NCBI GenBank assembly: GCA_017462645.1
Contig: JAFTQR010000019.1
Location: 1 to 49,169, forward strand
Direction of reading: 5' to 3'
DNA: 49,169 nt
Origin: Acholeplasmatales bacterium
GTDB taxonomy: Bacteria; Bacillota_I; Bacilli_A; Acholeplasmatales; Anaeroplasmataceae
In this document: piece by piece, positions 1 to 8,636 of the stretch
Position numbering within the stretch: the stretch's first letter is position 1
Layout of the letters: each line of letters starts with the position of its first letter
The notes under the pieces: generated by a model
Seen by the model: only the letters and a program-made list of their open reading frames with translations
Databases searched by the model: none
Told to the model about the DNA's origin: nothing
Position numbers and translations under genes: made by a program

Positions 1-226
1 TTACCTCATCCATTTCAAGCTCAAACATATCGCCATCCTTAGTGCTTGTAACAATAAATACTAAAGCCTCATCCTCTGCAATTCCTAATGATTTATCTAA
101 AGGCTTCATTATAGCATATGTATTATTATCATGCTCTATTGTTGCGGCAAGCATAAAGTCTAATGATTGACCATTCTCACCTGTTAAAGTTATTATTTGA
201 ATATCATTATTGTTGTTTTTCTTCAT
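1..226 (-). CDS. DUF1292 family protein, C-terminus cut by window edge
   Basis: Reading leftward from ATG at 224-226 an open frame runs off the window after about 75 residues. It begins MKKNNNNDIQIITLTGENG and continues with an acidic pattern (FMLAATIEHDNNTYAIMKPLD, then DEALVFIVTS), which matches small DUF1292/YrzB-type proteins of Firmicutes. Their role is unknown; they are small, acidic and cytoplasmic. The start overlaps the end of the upstream membrane-protein gene by 20 bases, so the two are probably translated together. The family call rests on pattern recognition only. Confidence 0.7.
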   Translation of the reverse strand, partial: MKKNNNNDIQIITLTGENGQSLDFMLAATIEHDNNTYAIMKPLDKSLGIAEDEALVFIVTSTKDGDMFELEMDEV

Positions 227-944
227 TTTTACTTCCTCTTTTTTCTAAGAAATTAATAATTTTATTTTGAAATATAAAGCATAATAATGCAAGTAATATA
301 CATATACATGTTAAAGTAATAGCCAGTGGCATTGATCCTGCTAATATAGATGTACCTAATAACACTGTAACAATTGTCATAGGTAATCTACCAAAGAAGG
401 AAATTATTATAAAATCCTTTAGCTTTATTTTAGTAAATGGAGCAATAAAGGCTATTATATCCTTTGGTAATCCAGGTATTAGCATATAGCCAACCATTAA
501 AACCTTGCACCTTACTTCATTCTTTAATAGCTTAGAATTTTTAATTGATTCTGGATCGAAAAATAAGGCTATAAACCTATATCCTAGAGTTTTAACTAAT
601 AGATATACAATTATGCTACCTATAGTTTGACCAACAAGACAAATAATAATTGCAATAACAGGATTAAATAATATTCCACTTATAATAACTATTGGTCCTG
701 ATGGAATAACTGTTAATATAACCTGTAATATTTGTACTAGTAATATAATTATTCCGGCTAATCCATCATATGAATTTAATTTTTCAACTATATATTCTCT
801 ATATAGCTTATCATCCTGTATCCTTTTAAAATAAGGAAATAGCTTAATTGTAGCGAATATTAAGCCAGCTATAATCAATAGTAATACTGATGTATATATA
901 GCTATTCTTATTTTTTTATATTTCTTTTTACTATCCTCATTCAA
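207..944 (-). CDS. TVP38/TMEM64-type (DedA-like) membrane protein
   Basis: A polytopic membrane protein with an N-terminal TM (about residues 30-50 of the longest reading) followed by a central hydrophobic block containing the family-like stretch VIPSGPIVIISGILF, a second glycine-rich segment (GQTIGSIIVYLLVKTLG), and LIPGLPKDIIAF before FFGRLPMTIV. This order is typical of TVP38/SNARE-associated proteins, proposed lipid scramblases or transporters. The longest frame opens at TTG 989 inside the preceding pseudouridine synthase gene. The better start is TTG at 942-944, just after GGGTGGGAG and the TAA of the upstream gene, giving about 245 residues. There is no ATG in this area. Function in this organism is inferred from family only. 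Confidence 0.75.
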   Translation of the reverse strand: MNEDSKKKYKKIRIAIYTSVLLLIIAGLIFATIKLFPYFKRIQDDKLYREYIVEKLNSYDGLAGIIILLVQILQVILTVIPSGPIVIISGILFNPVIAIIICLVGQTIGSIIVYLLVKTLGYRFIALFFDPESIKNSKLLKNEVRCKVLMVGYMLIPGLPKDIIAFIAPFTKIKLKDFIIISFFGRLPMTIVTVLLGTSILAGSMPLAITLTCICILLALLCFIFQNKIINFLEKRGSKNEEKQQ

Positions 945-945
945 T

Positions 946-1776
946 TTACTCCCACCCACTCTTAATAGATATTTCGATATATTTATCAATATATCTATTA
1001 TAAAATTTTACATAATAGCTACATAAACATAGATTATGCTCATCAGGTATTCCATACATATTATCACCTAAAATAGGATGGCCTATATAGCTAGAATGGA
1101 TTCTTATTTGATGAGTTCTGCCTGTATCTAATATGAATTGTACTAATGCCTTATCATTATCCTGTCTTAATACCTTATAATGAGAAATTGCTCTTTTTCC
1201 TTTATCTGATACAAATCTTTTATTAGAATCTATGCTTTTTTCAATATAATTATCTATTACACCATTTACATTATTAAATATACCATGACAAAGGCATTTA
1301 TATCTTCTTTCCATTTTTTCATGAGTTGGCTGTAAATAATATGCAGCCATTCTATTTTTAGCAACTACAACTAATCCCTTTGTTTCCTTATCTAATCTAT
1401 TTAAAATAGATACAGTTAATTCTAAATTTTTAATAGATAAATAATAAAGAATCTCCTGATATAGGCTTTTAGGCTCTGACTTAGTTGGAATAGATAATAA
1501 TCCTTGCGGCTTATTAACAACTAAATAATTATCATCCTCGTATAAAATATCTAATTTACTTTCGTATAAGGGCCATTCTATTTCCTTTTCCTTATGATAT
1601 AATACAGTAATTATATCACCCTTGTTTATTATTTTATATGTTTCTAATGGCAAATTATTCACCATTATTTTTGAATTAGATGATTTTATATTTTTATATA
1701 ATTTTTTTGATACATGATTCTTAAGTTCTTCACTTAATCTAATATTATCATTTTGGCATATAAATTCTAGTTTCAT
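946..1776 (-). CDS. RluA-family pseudouridine synthase
   Basis: 276 residues, slightly shorter than typical RluA/RluD proteins. An N-terminal S4-like segment (about 1-65) precedes the catalytic domain, with DILYEDDNYLVVNKPQGLLSIP, the catalytic motif NRLDKETKG (Asp retained; the usual His before Arg is Asn) and the closing LDTGRTHQIRIH plus GHPILGDNMYG. It would isomerise uridines in rRNA or tRNA; the exact site cannot be told. No Shine-Dalgarno sequence is visible before the ATG at 1774-1776. A TACAAT box lies only six bases upstream, so the mRNA may be leaderless. The gene is divergent from the GltD-like gene. Confidence 0.9.
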   Translation of the reverse strand: MKLEFICQNDNIRLSEELKNHVSKKLYKNIKSSNSKIMVNNLPLETYKIINKGDIITVLYHKEKEIEWPLYESKLDILYEDDNYLVVNKPQGLLSIPTKSEPKSLYQEILYYLSIKNLELTVSILNRLDKETKGLVVVAKNRMAAYYLQPTHEKMERRYKCLCHGIFNNVNGVIDNYIEKSIDSNKRFVSDKGKRAISHYKVLRQDNDKALVQFILDTGRTHQIRIHSSYIGHPILGDNMYGIPDEHNLCLCSYYVKFYNRYIDKYIEISIKSGWE

Positions 1777-1900
1777 GTGTATATTGTATCATAAAATTGA
1801 AAAATTCAATAATTTTCTCAAAAATTAACAGTAAATATTCTATTTTTATTATTTTAATAATAAATTTTATTTGATATAATATTAATAAAGAGGTGTTACT

Positions 1901-3151
1901 ATGTCAGATATTATTATTGAAGCCCAAAGATGCTTAAAATGTAAAAAGCCATTTTGTAAGGAGGCATGTCCTGTTAAAACAGACATCCCTATTATTATGC
2001 AAATGTTTTTAGATGGACAAATGGATGAGGCTGGAGAAAAGCTTTTCGAAAATAATCCATTAAGTGCGTTATGCTCATTAATTTGTCCTCATGAGAAAAA
2101 CTGTATGGGTAACTGTATTTTAGGAAGAAAGGGTGCTCCTGTTAAATTCCATGAGGTTGAAAATTATATTTCTACATTCTATTTAGAAAAGGCTAGACTT
2201 GAAAAGGCTCCTACTAATGGATTTAGAGTTGGTATTATTGGTGCTGGTCCTGCTGGTTTAACATTAGCTATTATCTTAGCTAAGAAGGGTTATAAGGTTA
2301 CTGTAATTGATTCTAAGGATAAAATTGGTGGAGTATTAAGATATGGTATTCCTGAATTCCGTTTACCTAAATCATTGCTTGATAAGCTATTATTAAGAAT
2401 GAGTGAATTAGGTATTCAATTTAGACCTAATACCTTAATAGGTCCTACTATTACTATTGATGATATGTTTAGAGATGGCTATGAAGCTATCTTTATTGGA
2501 ACAGGTGTATGGAACCCTAATAGATTACGTATTCCTGGTGAAACATTAGGTAATGTACACTTTGCGATTGATTACCTAAAGAACCCTGATTCTTATACTA
2601 ACCTTGGTGAAAGAGTTGTTATTATCGGTGCTGGTAATGTTGCGATGGATGCAGGTCGTACTATCTTACGTAAGTCTAATGCTAAGGTTGATGTTATCTT
2701 CTTTAGAGGTCGTGAAGAGGTTACTGCTTTAAAGGAAGAGCTTCTTCTTGCTGAGGTTGATGGTGTTAAGATGAATTATTATCTAAACACTGTTAAAATT
2801 GAAGAGGATGGAATTATCGTTGAGCCTGTTGTTCAAATCCAAAATGAGGATGGTACTATTGATTATAAGAACGATTCAGAAAATGCATATAAGATTCCTG
2901 CATCAAGTGTTATTATAGCAATTGGTCAAGGTGCATTAACTAATATCGTTAAAAATACTAAGGAGCAAATTAATACAACTAATAAGGGATTAATTGCTAC
3001 TACTTCTGGTGGTGCTACAACAAGACCTGGTGTTTATGCAGCTGGTGATGTTGTATCTGGAGCTAAAACAGTTGTTGAAGCTGTAGCTGCTACTAAGCAG
3101 GTTGCAGATGAAATTGATAGATATATCAAAACAAAAAATGGATTAATTTAA
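1901..3151 (+). CDS. GltD/NfnL-like NAD(P)H-dependent flavoprotein oxidoreductase
   Basis: 416 residues resembling the small subunit of glutamate synthase and related NfnL/SudA proteins. The N-terminal region is cysteine-rich (CLKCKKPFCKEACP near residues 11-24, then CSLICPHEKNCMGNC) and would hold Fe-S clusters. It is followed by an FAD Rossmann fold (GIIGAGPAGLTLA, about 109), the GIPEFRLPK segment, an NAD(P)H fold (VVIIGAGNVAMDAGRT, about 240) and a C-terminal FAD motif (GVYAAGDVVSGAKTVVEA). No large-subunit partner is encoded nearby, so the electron acceptor is unknown. The start follows AGAGGTG with good spacing; a TATAAT-like box lies at 1875-1880. A strong hairpin follows the TAA. Confidence 0.88.
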   Translation: MSDIIIEAQRCLKCKKPFCKEACPVKTDIPIIMQMFLDGQMDEAGEKLFENNPLSALCSLICPHEKNCMGNCILGRKGAPVKFHEVENYISTFYLEKARLEKAPTNGFRVGIIGAGPAGLTLAIILAKKGYKVTVIDSKDKIGGVLRYGIPEFRLPKSLLDKLLLRMSELGIQFRPNTLIGPTITIDDMFRDGYEAIFIGTGVWNPNRLRIPGETLGNVHFAIDYLKNPDSYTNLGERVVIIGAGNVAMDAGRTILRKSNAKVDVIFFRGREEVTALKEELLLAEVDGVKMNYYLNTVKIEEDGIIVEPVVQIQNEDGTIDYKNDSENAYKIPASSVIIAIGQGALTNIVKNTKEQINTTNKGLIATTSGGATTRPGVYAAGDVVSGAKTVVEAVAATKQVADEIDRYIKTKNGLI

Positions 3152-3158
3152 TAAATTA

Positions 3159-3183
3159 GGGGACTGAATTCAGTCCCCTTTTC
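3159..3183 (+). terminator. Rho-independent terminator after the GltD-like gene
   Basis: Perfect inverted repeat GGGGACTGAATTCAGTCCCC at 3159-3178 followed by TTTTCTT. It lies eight bases past the stop of the flavoprotein gene and directly beside the end of the convergent lipoprotein gene, so it may serve both strands. Confidence 0.9.
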
Positions 3184-3603
3184 TTATAATACTTTCTTTA
3201 AAATAATTTCCATTTCAACATTATTAATTATTCCATACATATTAATTTGGTTATTTAATATATCATATGTTTCAACTGTATATCCACCATCAACAGGAAG
3301 CTTAAATGTTATCTTATCATTAGAAATACTATAAGTTCCTTCCTCTACAATCACTTCATCATCGATTGTATATTTAATGATTGATTCATATAATCTTTTT
3401 TCCTTTAAATTAATAGTATATGATTCAAACATATCTAACACATCTACATCACCTAGCTTAGCTGATGTAATCTCATATGTTCCAATATATAGGTTATAAT
3501 CAACAGATTCCTCTATTGTTTCATCCTTATCATTACAGCTTGATAAATTAAATGTAAAAACAAATGCTATAAGTAATATTAAAAATTTTAAATATTTTTT
3601 CAT
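3184..3603 (-). CDS. Lipoprotein with one lipocalin-like beta domain
   Basis: 139 residues. The N-terminus is a lipoprotein signal (MKKYLKFLILLIAFVFTFNL, lipobox LSSC, Cys23). The mature part is a single short beta-rich domain starting YIGTYEITSAKLGDVDVLDMF and ending with IDNV-type strands. The same pattern, G-x-Y plus T-S-A-x-L plus V-D, occurs in the second half of the neighbouring 244-residue lipoprotein (VYGKYNLTSAYLASVDMDATS), so the two are paralogues. Function is unknown; lipocalin-like folds often bind small ligands. A hairpin lies between the two genes. Confidence 0.75.
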   Translation of the reverse strand: MKKYLKFLILLIAFVFTFNLSSCNDKDETIEESVDYNLYIGTYEITSAKLGDVDVLDMFESYTINLKEKRLYESIIKYTIDDEVIVEEGTYSISNDKITFKLPVDGGYTVETYDILNNQINMYGIINNVEMEIILKKVL

Positions 3604-3624
3604 CTTAAACTCCTTATCTCATAA

Positions 3625-3651
3625 AAATATGGGTGGTAATCACCCATATTT
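3625..3651 (-). terminator. Terminator between the two lipocalin-like lipoprotein genes
   Basis: Stem AAATATGGGTG (3625-3635) pairs with CACCCATATTT (3641-3651). On the minus strand it is followed by TTTTAT. It sits directly after the stop of the 244-residue lipoprotein gene. Confidence 0.8.
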
Positions 3652-3652
3652 A

Positions 3653-4387
3653 TTATTTTTCAAAAACAAATGAAATACCCTGTAATTCAAAAGATATTTT
3701 TCCATTAGTATAATTAAAAGAAATAGTTTCTCCTTCAATTGTAGCCTCAATTGTGTTCTTTTTCTCTGTATATTCAAATTCTAAGCTTTCAGTTTGTCCC
3801 ATTGATGATAGGTATAGAACACCTGTTCCATCCTTTTTCAGCTCTAAATATGTTCCACTAAGTATACTAGTAGCATCCATATCAACTGACGCAAGGTATG
3901 CAGAGGTTAAATTATATTTACCATAAACCTTATTAGTTTCCTCTACCTCAGGCTTACTTTCCTCAGGTAAAACACCAATACTAGAATATGATCCACTTCT
4001 CTTTTTAACAAATTCAATATTATAAATTTCACCATTATAAGACTGTTGACTCATAGTTATAACATAACACTCAGAATCATACGCTAAGCCTATAGTTAAT
4101 TCCTCAAATACAAGATCTATAGCCCCATATAAATAATCATATTCAAACTTTCCTCTATAATTATTTTTTTCACCATTACGTATTTCATTAATGACAACAT
4201 TACCACTTTTATTTAATGTCATATTTAATTTTGAATATGTACTAGATATATCACTTCCATTACATTTAACATATGTAGCATAATATTGACCATATACATT
4301 ATCATTTTCATTACTATCACAGCCTGTTAAAGCTAATGATAAAATAGCAATTATCATTAAAATAAAATATTTAACAACTCTTTTCAT
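3653..4387 (-). CDS. Lipoprotein with two lipocalin-like beta domains
   Basis: 244 residues with a lipoprotein signal (MKRVVKYFILMIIAILSLAL, lipobox LTGC, Cys23). Two similar beta-rich domains follow: one beginning VYGQYYATYVKCNGSDISS (about residue 31) and one beginning VYGKYNLTSAYLASVDM (about 153), joined by a short acidic linker (PEESKPEVEETN). Each ends with an amphipathic FVKK/FVFEK strand. The second copy matches the single domain of the downstream 139-residue lipoprotein. The start follows AAGGAGG. Role unknown; probably anchored outside the membrane. Confidence 0.75.
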   Translation of the reverse strand: MKRVVKYFILMIIAILSLALTGCDSNENDNVYGQYYATYVKCNGSDISSTYSKLNMTLNKSGNVVINEIRNGEKNNYRGKFEYDYLYGAIDLVFEELTIGLAYDSECYVITMSQQSYNGEIYNIEFVKKRSGSYSSIGVLPEESKPEVEETNKVYGKYNLTSAYLASVDMDATSILSGTYLELKKDGTGVLYLSSMGQTESLEFEYTEKKNTIEATIEGETISFNYTNGKISFELQGISFVFEK

Positions 4388-4441
4388 AGGATACCTCCTT
4401 ATACACTTTAATTATATAATAATTAATTATATTTTTAAATA

Positions 4442-5578
4442 TTATTTTGTAGTAATGTTAGCTGCAAGCTTACCCATTAATGAATAAGCATACTTTGAAG
4501 GATGTAAATGGTCACCAGAATCACATTTATCCTTAAAATGATACTCGTTATTAATTATTTCACCTATTTCATTATTGAAATCAATACAATTCAATGTCAT
4601 TAGCCATTCATTAAATTGATTTTTCAATTCCTCTCTAAAGCTAGCATATGTTCTCCAATTATAAATAGGTAATAATGTTCCTACATACGCCTTTAAATTC
4701 AGTTTCTTAGCCTCTTCTAAATAATAATTAATACCATTCTTTAATTCATCAAGTGTTGGCATATCAGACATTGGTCTAAATATATTTACCTCACTTCCAA
4801 CTGGATGAATAATATCATTTATTCCATGCTGAATAATTATTTTATTCGCACCAGATACACTAGATACCTCATGAATAAATCTATTCTTACCATGTAAGCC
4901 ATATGATTGATATGTAATACATTCATATTGTCTTAATATTCTAGTACCAGATACAGCTTTTCTAACAATAGCAACATTATTAATATCATTCTCTCTTAAT
5001 GATAATTGCATATAATCAGGCCAATCCTGACTTGTAATTGAATCACCATAACATATTAAGGCCTCATTATTATCATCAGTATAAATATCAATATTAGCTA
5101 AAAAATAAACCCATGATGTAGATTTAGATTTATTTATATCTAGCTTATTATTCTTTAATTGATTACCATACGCAAAATAACCCTTTGATAATGGTCCAAC
5201 AATATCTACACCAGATGTTAAATTAGTATATTCACCTAAATATAATGAAACAATTAAATATTCATCACTATTTAATTTAATATCTAATTCATCAGATACA
5301 ATAGTACCATGAGCATTAATATAAGCCTCATATTTACCATTAAAAGTTAAATCATAGCTTATATTAGATTGTAAATCAGATAGCTTATTTCCAATACTAA
5401 CTGAAACATTACTTATAGTTACAGCCTCATTACAACAATAATTATCTAATGTTATTCTAATTTTATTACCTGAAAAAGGTATAAAAATAGGATATCTTAA
5501 GGTTAAATCACGTGCGTATGTAGCTGGATTTGGCATTACTGTTGATTGAGCATTACCCCACATTGTTACCCATTTCAT
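4442..5578 (-). CDS. SGNH/GDSL-family hydrolase (esterase)
   Basis: 378 residues without a signal peptide. The first 170 residues form a beta-sandwich-like domain (NKIRITLDNYCCNEAVTISN). The SGNH core then has block I CYGDSITS (nucleophile Ser), block III GINDIIHP (oxyanion Asn) and block V SGDHLHPS (catalytic Asp and His). This arrangement is common in carbohydrate esterases that remove acyl groups from sugars; substrate unknown. ATG at 5576-5578 follows GGAGGATAGATATTA, and the stop of the upstream gene overlaps it as TAATG, so translation is probably coupled. Confidence 0.85.
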   Translation of the reverse strand: MKWVTMWGNAQSTVMPNPATYARDLTLRYPIFIPFSGNKIRITLDNYCCNEAVTISNVSVSIGNKLSDLQSNISYDLTFNGKYEAYINAHGTIVSDELDIKLNSDEYLIVSLYLGEYTNLTSGVDIVGPLSKGYFAYGNQLKNNKLDINKSKSTSWVYFLANIDIYTDDNNEALICYGDSITSQDWPDYMQLSLRENDINNVAIVRKAVSGTRILRQYECITYQSYGLHGKNRFIHEVSSVSGANKIIIQHGINDIIHPVGSEVNIFRPMSDMPTLDELKNGINYYLEEAKKLNLKAYVGTLLPIYNWRTYASFREELKNQFNEWLMTLNCIDFNNEIGEIINNEYHFKDKCDSGDHLHPSKYAYSLMGKLAANITTK

Positions 5579-6153
5579 TAATATCTATCCTCCATATCAT
5601 CATAATAGCTTCTAACTATTATTTTATTTTTCCTTTTCTTCTTTTCTTTTTTATTATTTTTATGTTTTATTATAAACTTTCTTAGCTTATAAATATCTAT
5701 AGCTAAATAAATAATTATAAATATTATAGATAAAGCATTTAACCAAGCTATTGCGCTACCACTATCTAATATTAAATTACCTACACAAATTAAAATAATT
5801 AAAAATGAATATTTTATTATTCTTTTAAACCAATTGAATATTATTTTAATATATTTATTTTCCCAGAAATTTTTATTAATAAACATCATCATATGATATA
5901 AAACTAAGCATAATAAATATACTAATACAATAGTAGCTATTAAAGTCTGTTTAAATATTAATGATAATATTAAAACTAATATACTTAAGCCAAAGAAGAT
6001 AAATCCTATTCCATATTTAACCCTTCTTCGCATTACAGGATCTCTATCTAAATCACTAAAAAAATGATTTAATACGGCAGACCCACCTTCCATAAATATT
6101 TCTAATATAAACTCAAATAGAAATTCAAATAATGCACCTAAAAGCTCTTCCAT
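5578..6153 (-). CDS. Unknown multi-pass membrane protein
   Basis: I do not recognise a family. The protein begins MEELLGALFEFLFEFILEI, a hydrophobic and acidic helix, then a charged segment RDPVMRRRVKYG, four to five TM segments, and a strongly basic tail (KHKNNKKEKKKRKNK). The longest frame starts at 6192, but ATG at 6151-6153 is preceded by GGAG at proper spacing and is preferred, giving 191 residues. It ends in a TAATG overlap with the SGNH hydrolase gene, so the two form an operon. Confidence 0.6.
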   Translation of the reverse strand: MEELLGALFEFLFEFILEIFMEGGSAVLNHFFSDLDRDPVMRRRVKYGIGFIFFGLSILVLILSLIFKQTLIATIVLVYLLCLVLYHMMMFINKNFWENKYIKIIFNWFKRIIKYSFLIILICVGNLILDSGSAIAWLNALSIIFIIIYLAIDIYKLRKFIIKHKNNKKEKKKRKNKIIVRSYYDDMEDRY

Positions 6154-6219
6154 AACAACTCCAAAAGAAAAATACAATAATCTTAATATCATTATACCAA
6201 AATTATTGTATTTTTTATA

Positions 6220-6903
6220 TTAAAATGTCATTTTTCCTAATTCATTGCATCTAAGTCTAAGCTTATCAGCAATTTCATCTCTAGTTAACCCCTCATTAAC
6301 TAGGCTAGAATATAATACTGGTTTATCTATAACATAGATGTTTTCTTCTTTTTGATAATAAGACACATAAATAGGAACATCTATACCATTCTTTAATGCG
6401 TATTCAGCCATTACTACAAATCCATTATGGAAGCCTTCTAATTCCTTTAAATAACCCTTTTCTGATATTTCAGGGAATATTACTATATTTTGTCCATCCT
6501 TTAAGGCATCTAGTGTTTCCTTAAGAGTCTTTTTAAGTCTCATATCTGGATATGTAGAAATTAATCTTAGTCCTCGATAAAACAAATTAGTTAATGGTGA
6601 AGCAATTAAGCAAAATAGTCTTGCAGCAAATAATGACCAATGCTTCTTTTCATGATAATAAATCCTAGTCTGATATTTATATAGCTTAATTAATCCAGAA
6701 TTCATTTCATAAGCGCCCCAAAATCTAATAGGTTTATCTAAATATAATTCATAAGCAAGTGGAGCTTTTGTACTTTCGTGGTTACTTACAATTAAAGAGG
6801 CTCCTCTAAATTCTTCTCCCAAATAAACATATTTTGGTTTATGCTTAAATATTCTTATAAAGGATTTAAAGCATCTAAACCAAAGCTTTCGATTCTTTTT
6901 CAA
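6220..6903 (-). CDS. PlsC-like acyltransferase family protein with altered active site
   Basis: 227 residues. The segment SLIVSNHESTKAPLAYE resembles the acyltransferase block I (NH-x4-D), but the Asp position is Ala (H-E-S-T-K-A). The later block is partly preserved as NIVIFPEISEKGYLKELEGFHNGF, comparable to the FPEGTRS region plus the substrate-binding stretch. It could be a divergent 1-acylglycerol-3-phosphate acyltransferase or a catalytically changed relative. The start is TTG at 6901-6903 with AGGTGG eight bases upstream. A reasonable sigma-A promoter lies just upstream. Confidence 0.65.
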   Translation of the reverse strand: MKKNRKLWFRCFKSFIRIFKHKPKYVYLGEEFRGASLIVSNHESTKAPLAYELYLDKPIRFWGAYEMNSGLIKLYKYQTRIYYHEKKHWSLFAARLFCLIASPLTNLFYRGLRLISTYPDMRLKKTLKETLDALKDGQNIVIFPEISEKGYLKELEGFHNGFVVMAEYALKNGIDVPIYVSYYQKEENIYVIDKPVLYSSLVNEGLTRDEIADKLRLRCNELGKMTF

Positions 6904-6942
6904 ATAGCATCCACCTTTCGAATTTTGTCAAACACACTTAAC

Positions 6943-6971
6943 ATTTTATCATAAGATGTCGAACTATTCAA
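6943..6971 (-). promoter_or_regulatory. Predicted sigma-A promoter for the acyltransferase-like gene
   Basis: On the minus strand, TTGAAT (complement of 6966-6971), a 17-base spacer and TAAAAT (complement of 6943-6948). Predicted by eye, about 40 bases before the TTG start. Confidence 0.5.
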
Positions 6972-7000
6972 TATATAATCATATTCTTTTTTATGTCATA

Positions 7001-7396
7001 TTATGATATAATAATGCATTCACTTTCATCATTATATCCTAAAATCCAATATTCATATGATGTAGATTTACAATGCCATATTTCAATCACAGAGTCTTTT
7101 TTTAATTTATTATAATCTAAATTAATTTTTTCCTTTCTTAATATGCCTTCTTCTTCATAATAAATCATTTTATTTTCAACATCTACTTCTATAATATTAG
7201 TAATTCTTCTTACCGTTCTTATTGACCCATCACTTTTAGGCATTTTACATATTAATACAATAATAGTAATTAAAAATGACAGTACAAATACACCTTCTAA
7301 TATTAGCATAAGCTTTTTATTTTTTATAAACAATAATAATAAAGTTATTAATAAGCCAGCAATATAACATACAAGACATGCAATTCTCACATTCAC
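7001..7396 (-). CDS. Unknown two-TM membrane protein
   Basis: 131 residues: two closely spaced TM helices (about 3-22 and 30-50), a positively charged turn, then an exposed beta-rich tail with VDVENKMIYYEEEG and ending EYWILGYNDESECIIIS. No family recognised. ATG at 7394-7396 has AAAGGAG upstream. It follows a 55-codon membrane ORF after only 11 bases and is probably co-transcribed with it. Confidence 0.6.
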   Translation of the reverse strand: MNVRIACLVCYIAGLLITLLLLFIKNKKLMLILEGVFVLSFLITIIVLICKMPKSDGSIRTVRRITNIIEVDVENKMIYYEEEGILRKEKINLDYNKLKKDSVIEIWHCKSTSYEYWILGYNDESECIIIS

Positions 7397-7407
7397 CCAC
7401 TCCTTTT

Positions 7408-7575
7408 TTAACCTAGCATCAAAAATAATATTCCTGTTATACCTATAAATAAACCTAATATCATAATATATATTACTAAATATATTTTATTTGGATTTGC
7501 AACATTTAGATACAAATCCATTATTAATATTAACAAACACAAAAAAACACTAATCATACCTATGACAAAAAACAT
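7408..7575 (-). CDS. Small membrane protein, 55 residues
   Basis: A short frame starts at ATG 7573-7575 behind GGTGGTGAATTT and ends in TAA at 7408-7410. The product is almost entirely hydrophobic: a first helix MFFVIGMISVFLCLLILI, a short polar turn (DLYLNVANPNK), and a second helix ending in GITGILFLMLG. It directly precedes the 131-residue membrane protein gene with good spacing, so it looks like a real operon partner. Function unknown. Confidence 0.5.
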   Translation of the reverse strand: MFFVIGMISVFLCLLILIMDLYLNVANPNKIYLVIYIMILGLFIGITGILFLMLG

Positions 7576-7654
7576 AAATTCACCACCTTTATTTCATTAT
7601 AAAATTATTTTGATAATATATAAGATGGTGTGAATTGTATTCGACAAAATTAAA

Positions 7655-7681
7655 AGGATTGTGAAAATAATTCACAATCCT
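7655..7681 (-). terminator. Terminator after the XRE regulator gene
   Basis: Stem AGGATTGTGAA pairs with TTCACAATCCT, loop AATAA. It overlaps the TAG stop of the regulator gene and is followed on the minus strand by a T-rich run. Confidence 0.8.
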
Positions 7682-8621
7682 AATTTATTCTTCTTTCTTC
7701 TTTTCCTTCTTCTTTAAGAATAAGATAATAAGATGAATAATTTATTGATTCATAATAGAAAACTAATATAGATATAATTGTTATAGCTATATTAATAACA
7801 AATACTGGTAACATTAATAAATTATAACACAAAAGTGTACAAATTAATGAAGTACTACATAATGATAGAACAAAATACATTCTAACATTCATATAGTTTG
7901 ATAATTCAATATTTTTAATATTTTTGTATGTTTTTAATGGTTTAGAAATCATTAATATTAATAGCATTATAATATTAACTATAAAATATGTAATAATAAT
8001 TGCTTTTTGTTCTTTATAAATAAACAATAATACAAATGATAGTAATGTAATTAATGACAGAGCTATCATATTAGTTATATATAGTTTATATAATCTATTA
8101 AAATATTTATTATCCTTAATATCACTTTTATAATATATTTTATCTTCATTATTTATAATTATATATGGTAATTCATCATCCTTATTTGAATATGAAAATA
8201 TTGTAATTATAGTTATAAAAATCAAATAAATAAAATGGATAGAATGGCTTTGTAATAAAATAATAATTATCGTTAAAGTAATTGCGAATGTAAGAGAAAA
8301 TAAGATATTTTCTTTAAAATTAGAGATATAACTTATATCATTAATTTTATACTTACGTTTTACACTTGTTTTAAAGTCAGCAGTATTATTTTTTTCTATA
8401 TGCTCTTTTTGTTCATAATATAAGTCATCTAATGATATTTGAAAATATTCTATTGCTGTATTAATATGTTCAATAGTCATTTTAGACTGTCCATTCTTCC
8501 ATTTAGAAATTAATGTTCTATCTATATTAGTCGCTTTAGCATATTCACTTTGGCTTATTTTTCTCTCTTCTAATAATTTAAAGAAATTCTCAATGATAAT
8601 TTGTTCTCTATTTTTATTCAT
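7680..8621 (-). CDS. Membrane-bound XRE-family transcriptional regulator
   Basis: 313 residues. Residues about 8-68 form an XRE/Cro-type helix-turn-helix (FFKLLEERKISQSEYAKATN, then DRTLISKWKNG), recognition helix included. The rest is membrane-embedded: about seven TM segments from residue 100 to 300 with short polar loops, and a charged end (EEGKEERRIN). Such fusions act as membrane-tethered repressors or sensors; signal and targets are unknown. It lies 15 bases downstream of the GGDEF-EAL gene in the same direction, so it may be co-transcribed with it. Its stop is the rarer TAG. Confidence 0.75.
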   Translation of the reverse strand: MNKNREQIIIENFFKLLEERKISQSEYAKATNIDRTLISKWKNGQSKMTIEHINTAIEYFQISLDDLYYEQKEHIEKNNTADFKTSVKRKYKINDISYISNFKENILFSLTFAITLTIIIILLQSHSIHFIYLIFITIITIFSYSNKDDELPYIIINNEDKIYYKSDIKDNKYFNRLYKLYITNMIALSLITLLSFVLLFIYKEQKAIIITYFIVNIIMLLILMISKPLKTYKNIKNIELSNYMNVRMYFVLSLCSTSLICTLLCYNLLMLPVFVINIAITIISILVFYYESINYSSYYLILKEEGKEERRIN

Positions 8622-8636
8622 ATCAATATCCTTTCC

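Noticed and set aside
1793-1816. AT-rich palindrome between the RluA and GltD-like genes as a terminator
   Set aside because: Both genes are divergent from this region, so no transcript is expected to end here, and the stem is almost only A and T.
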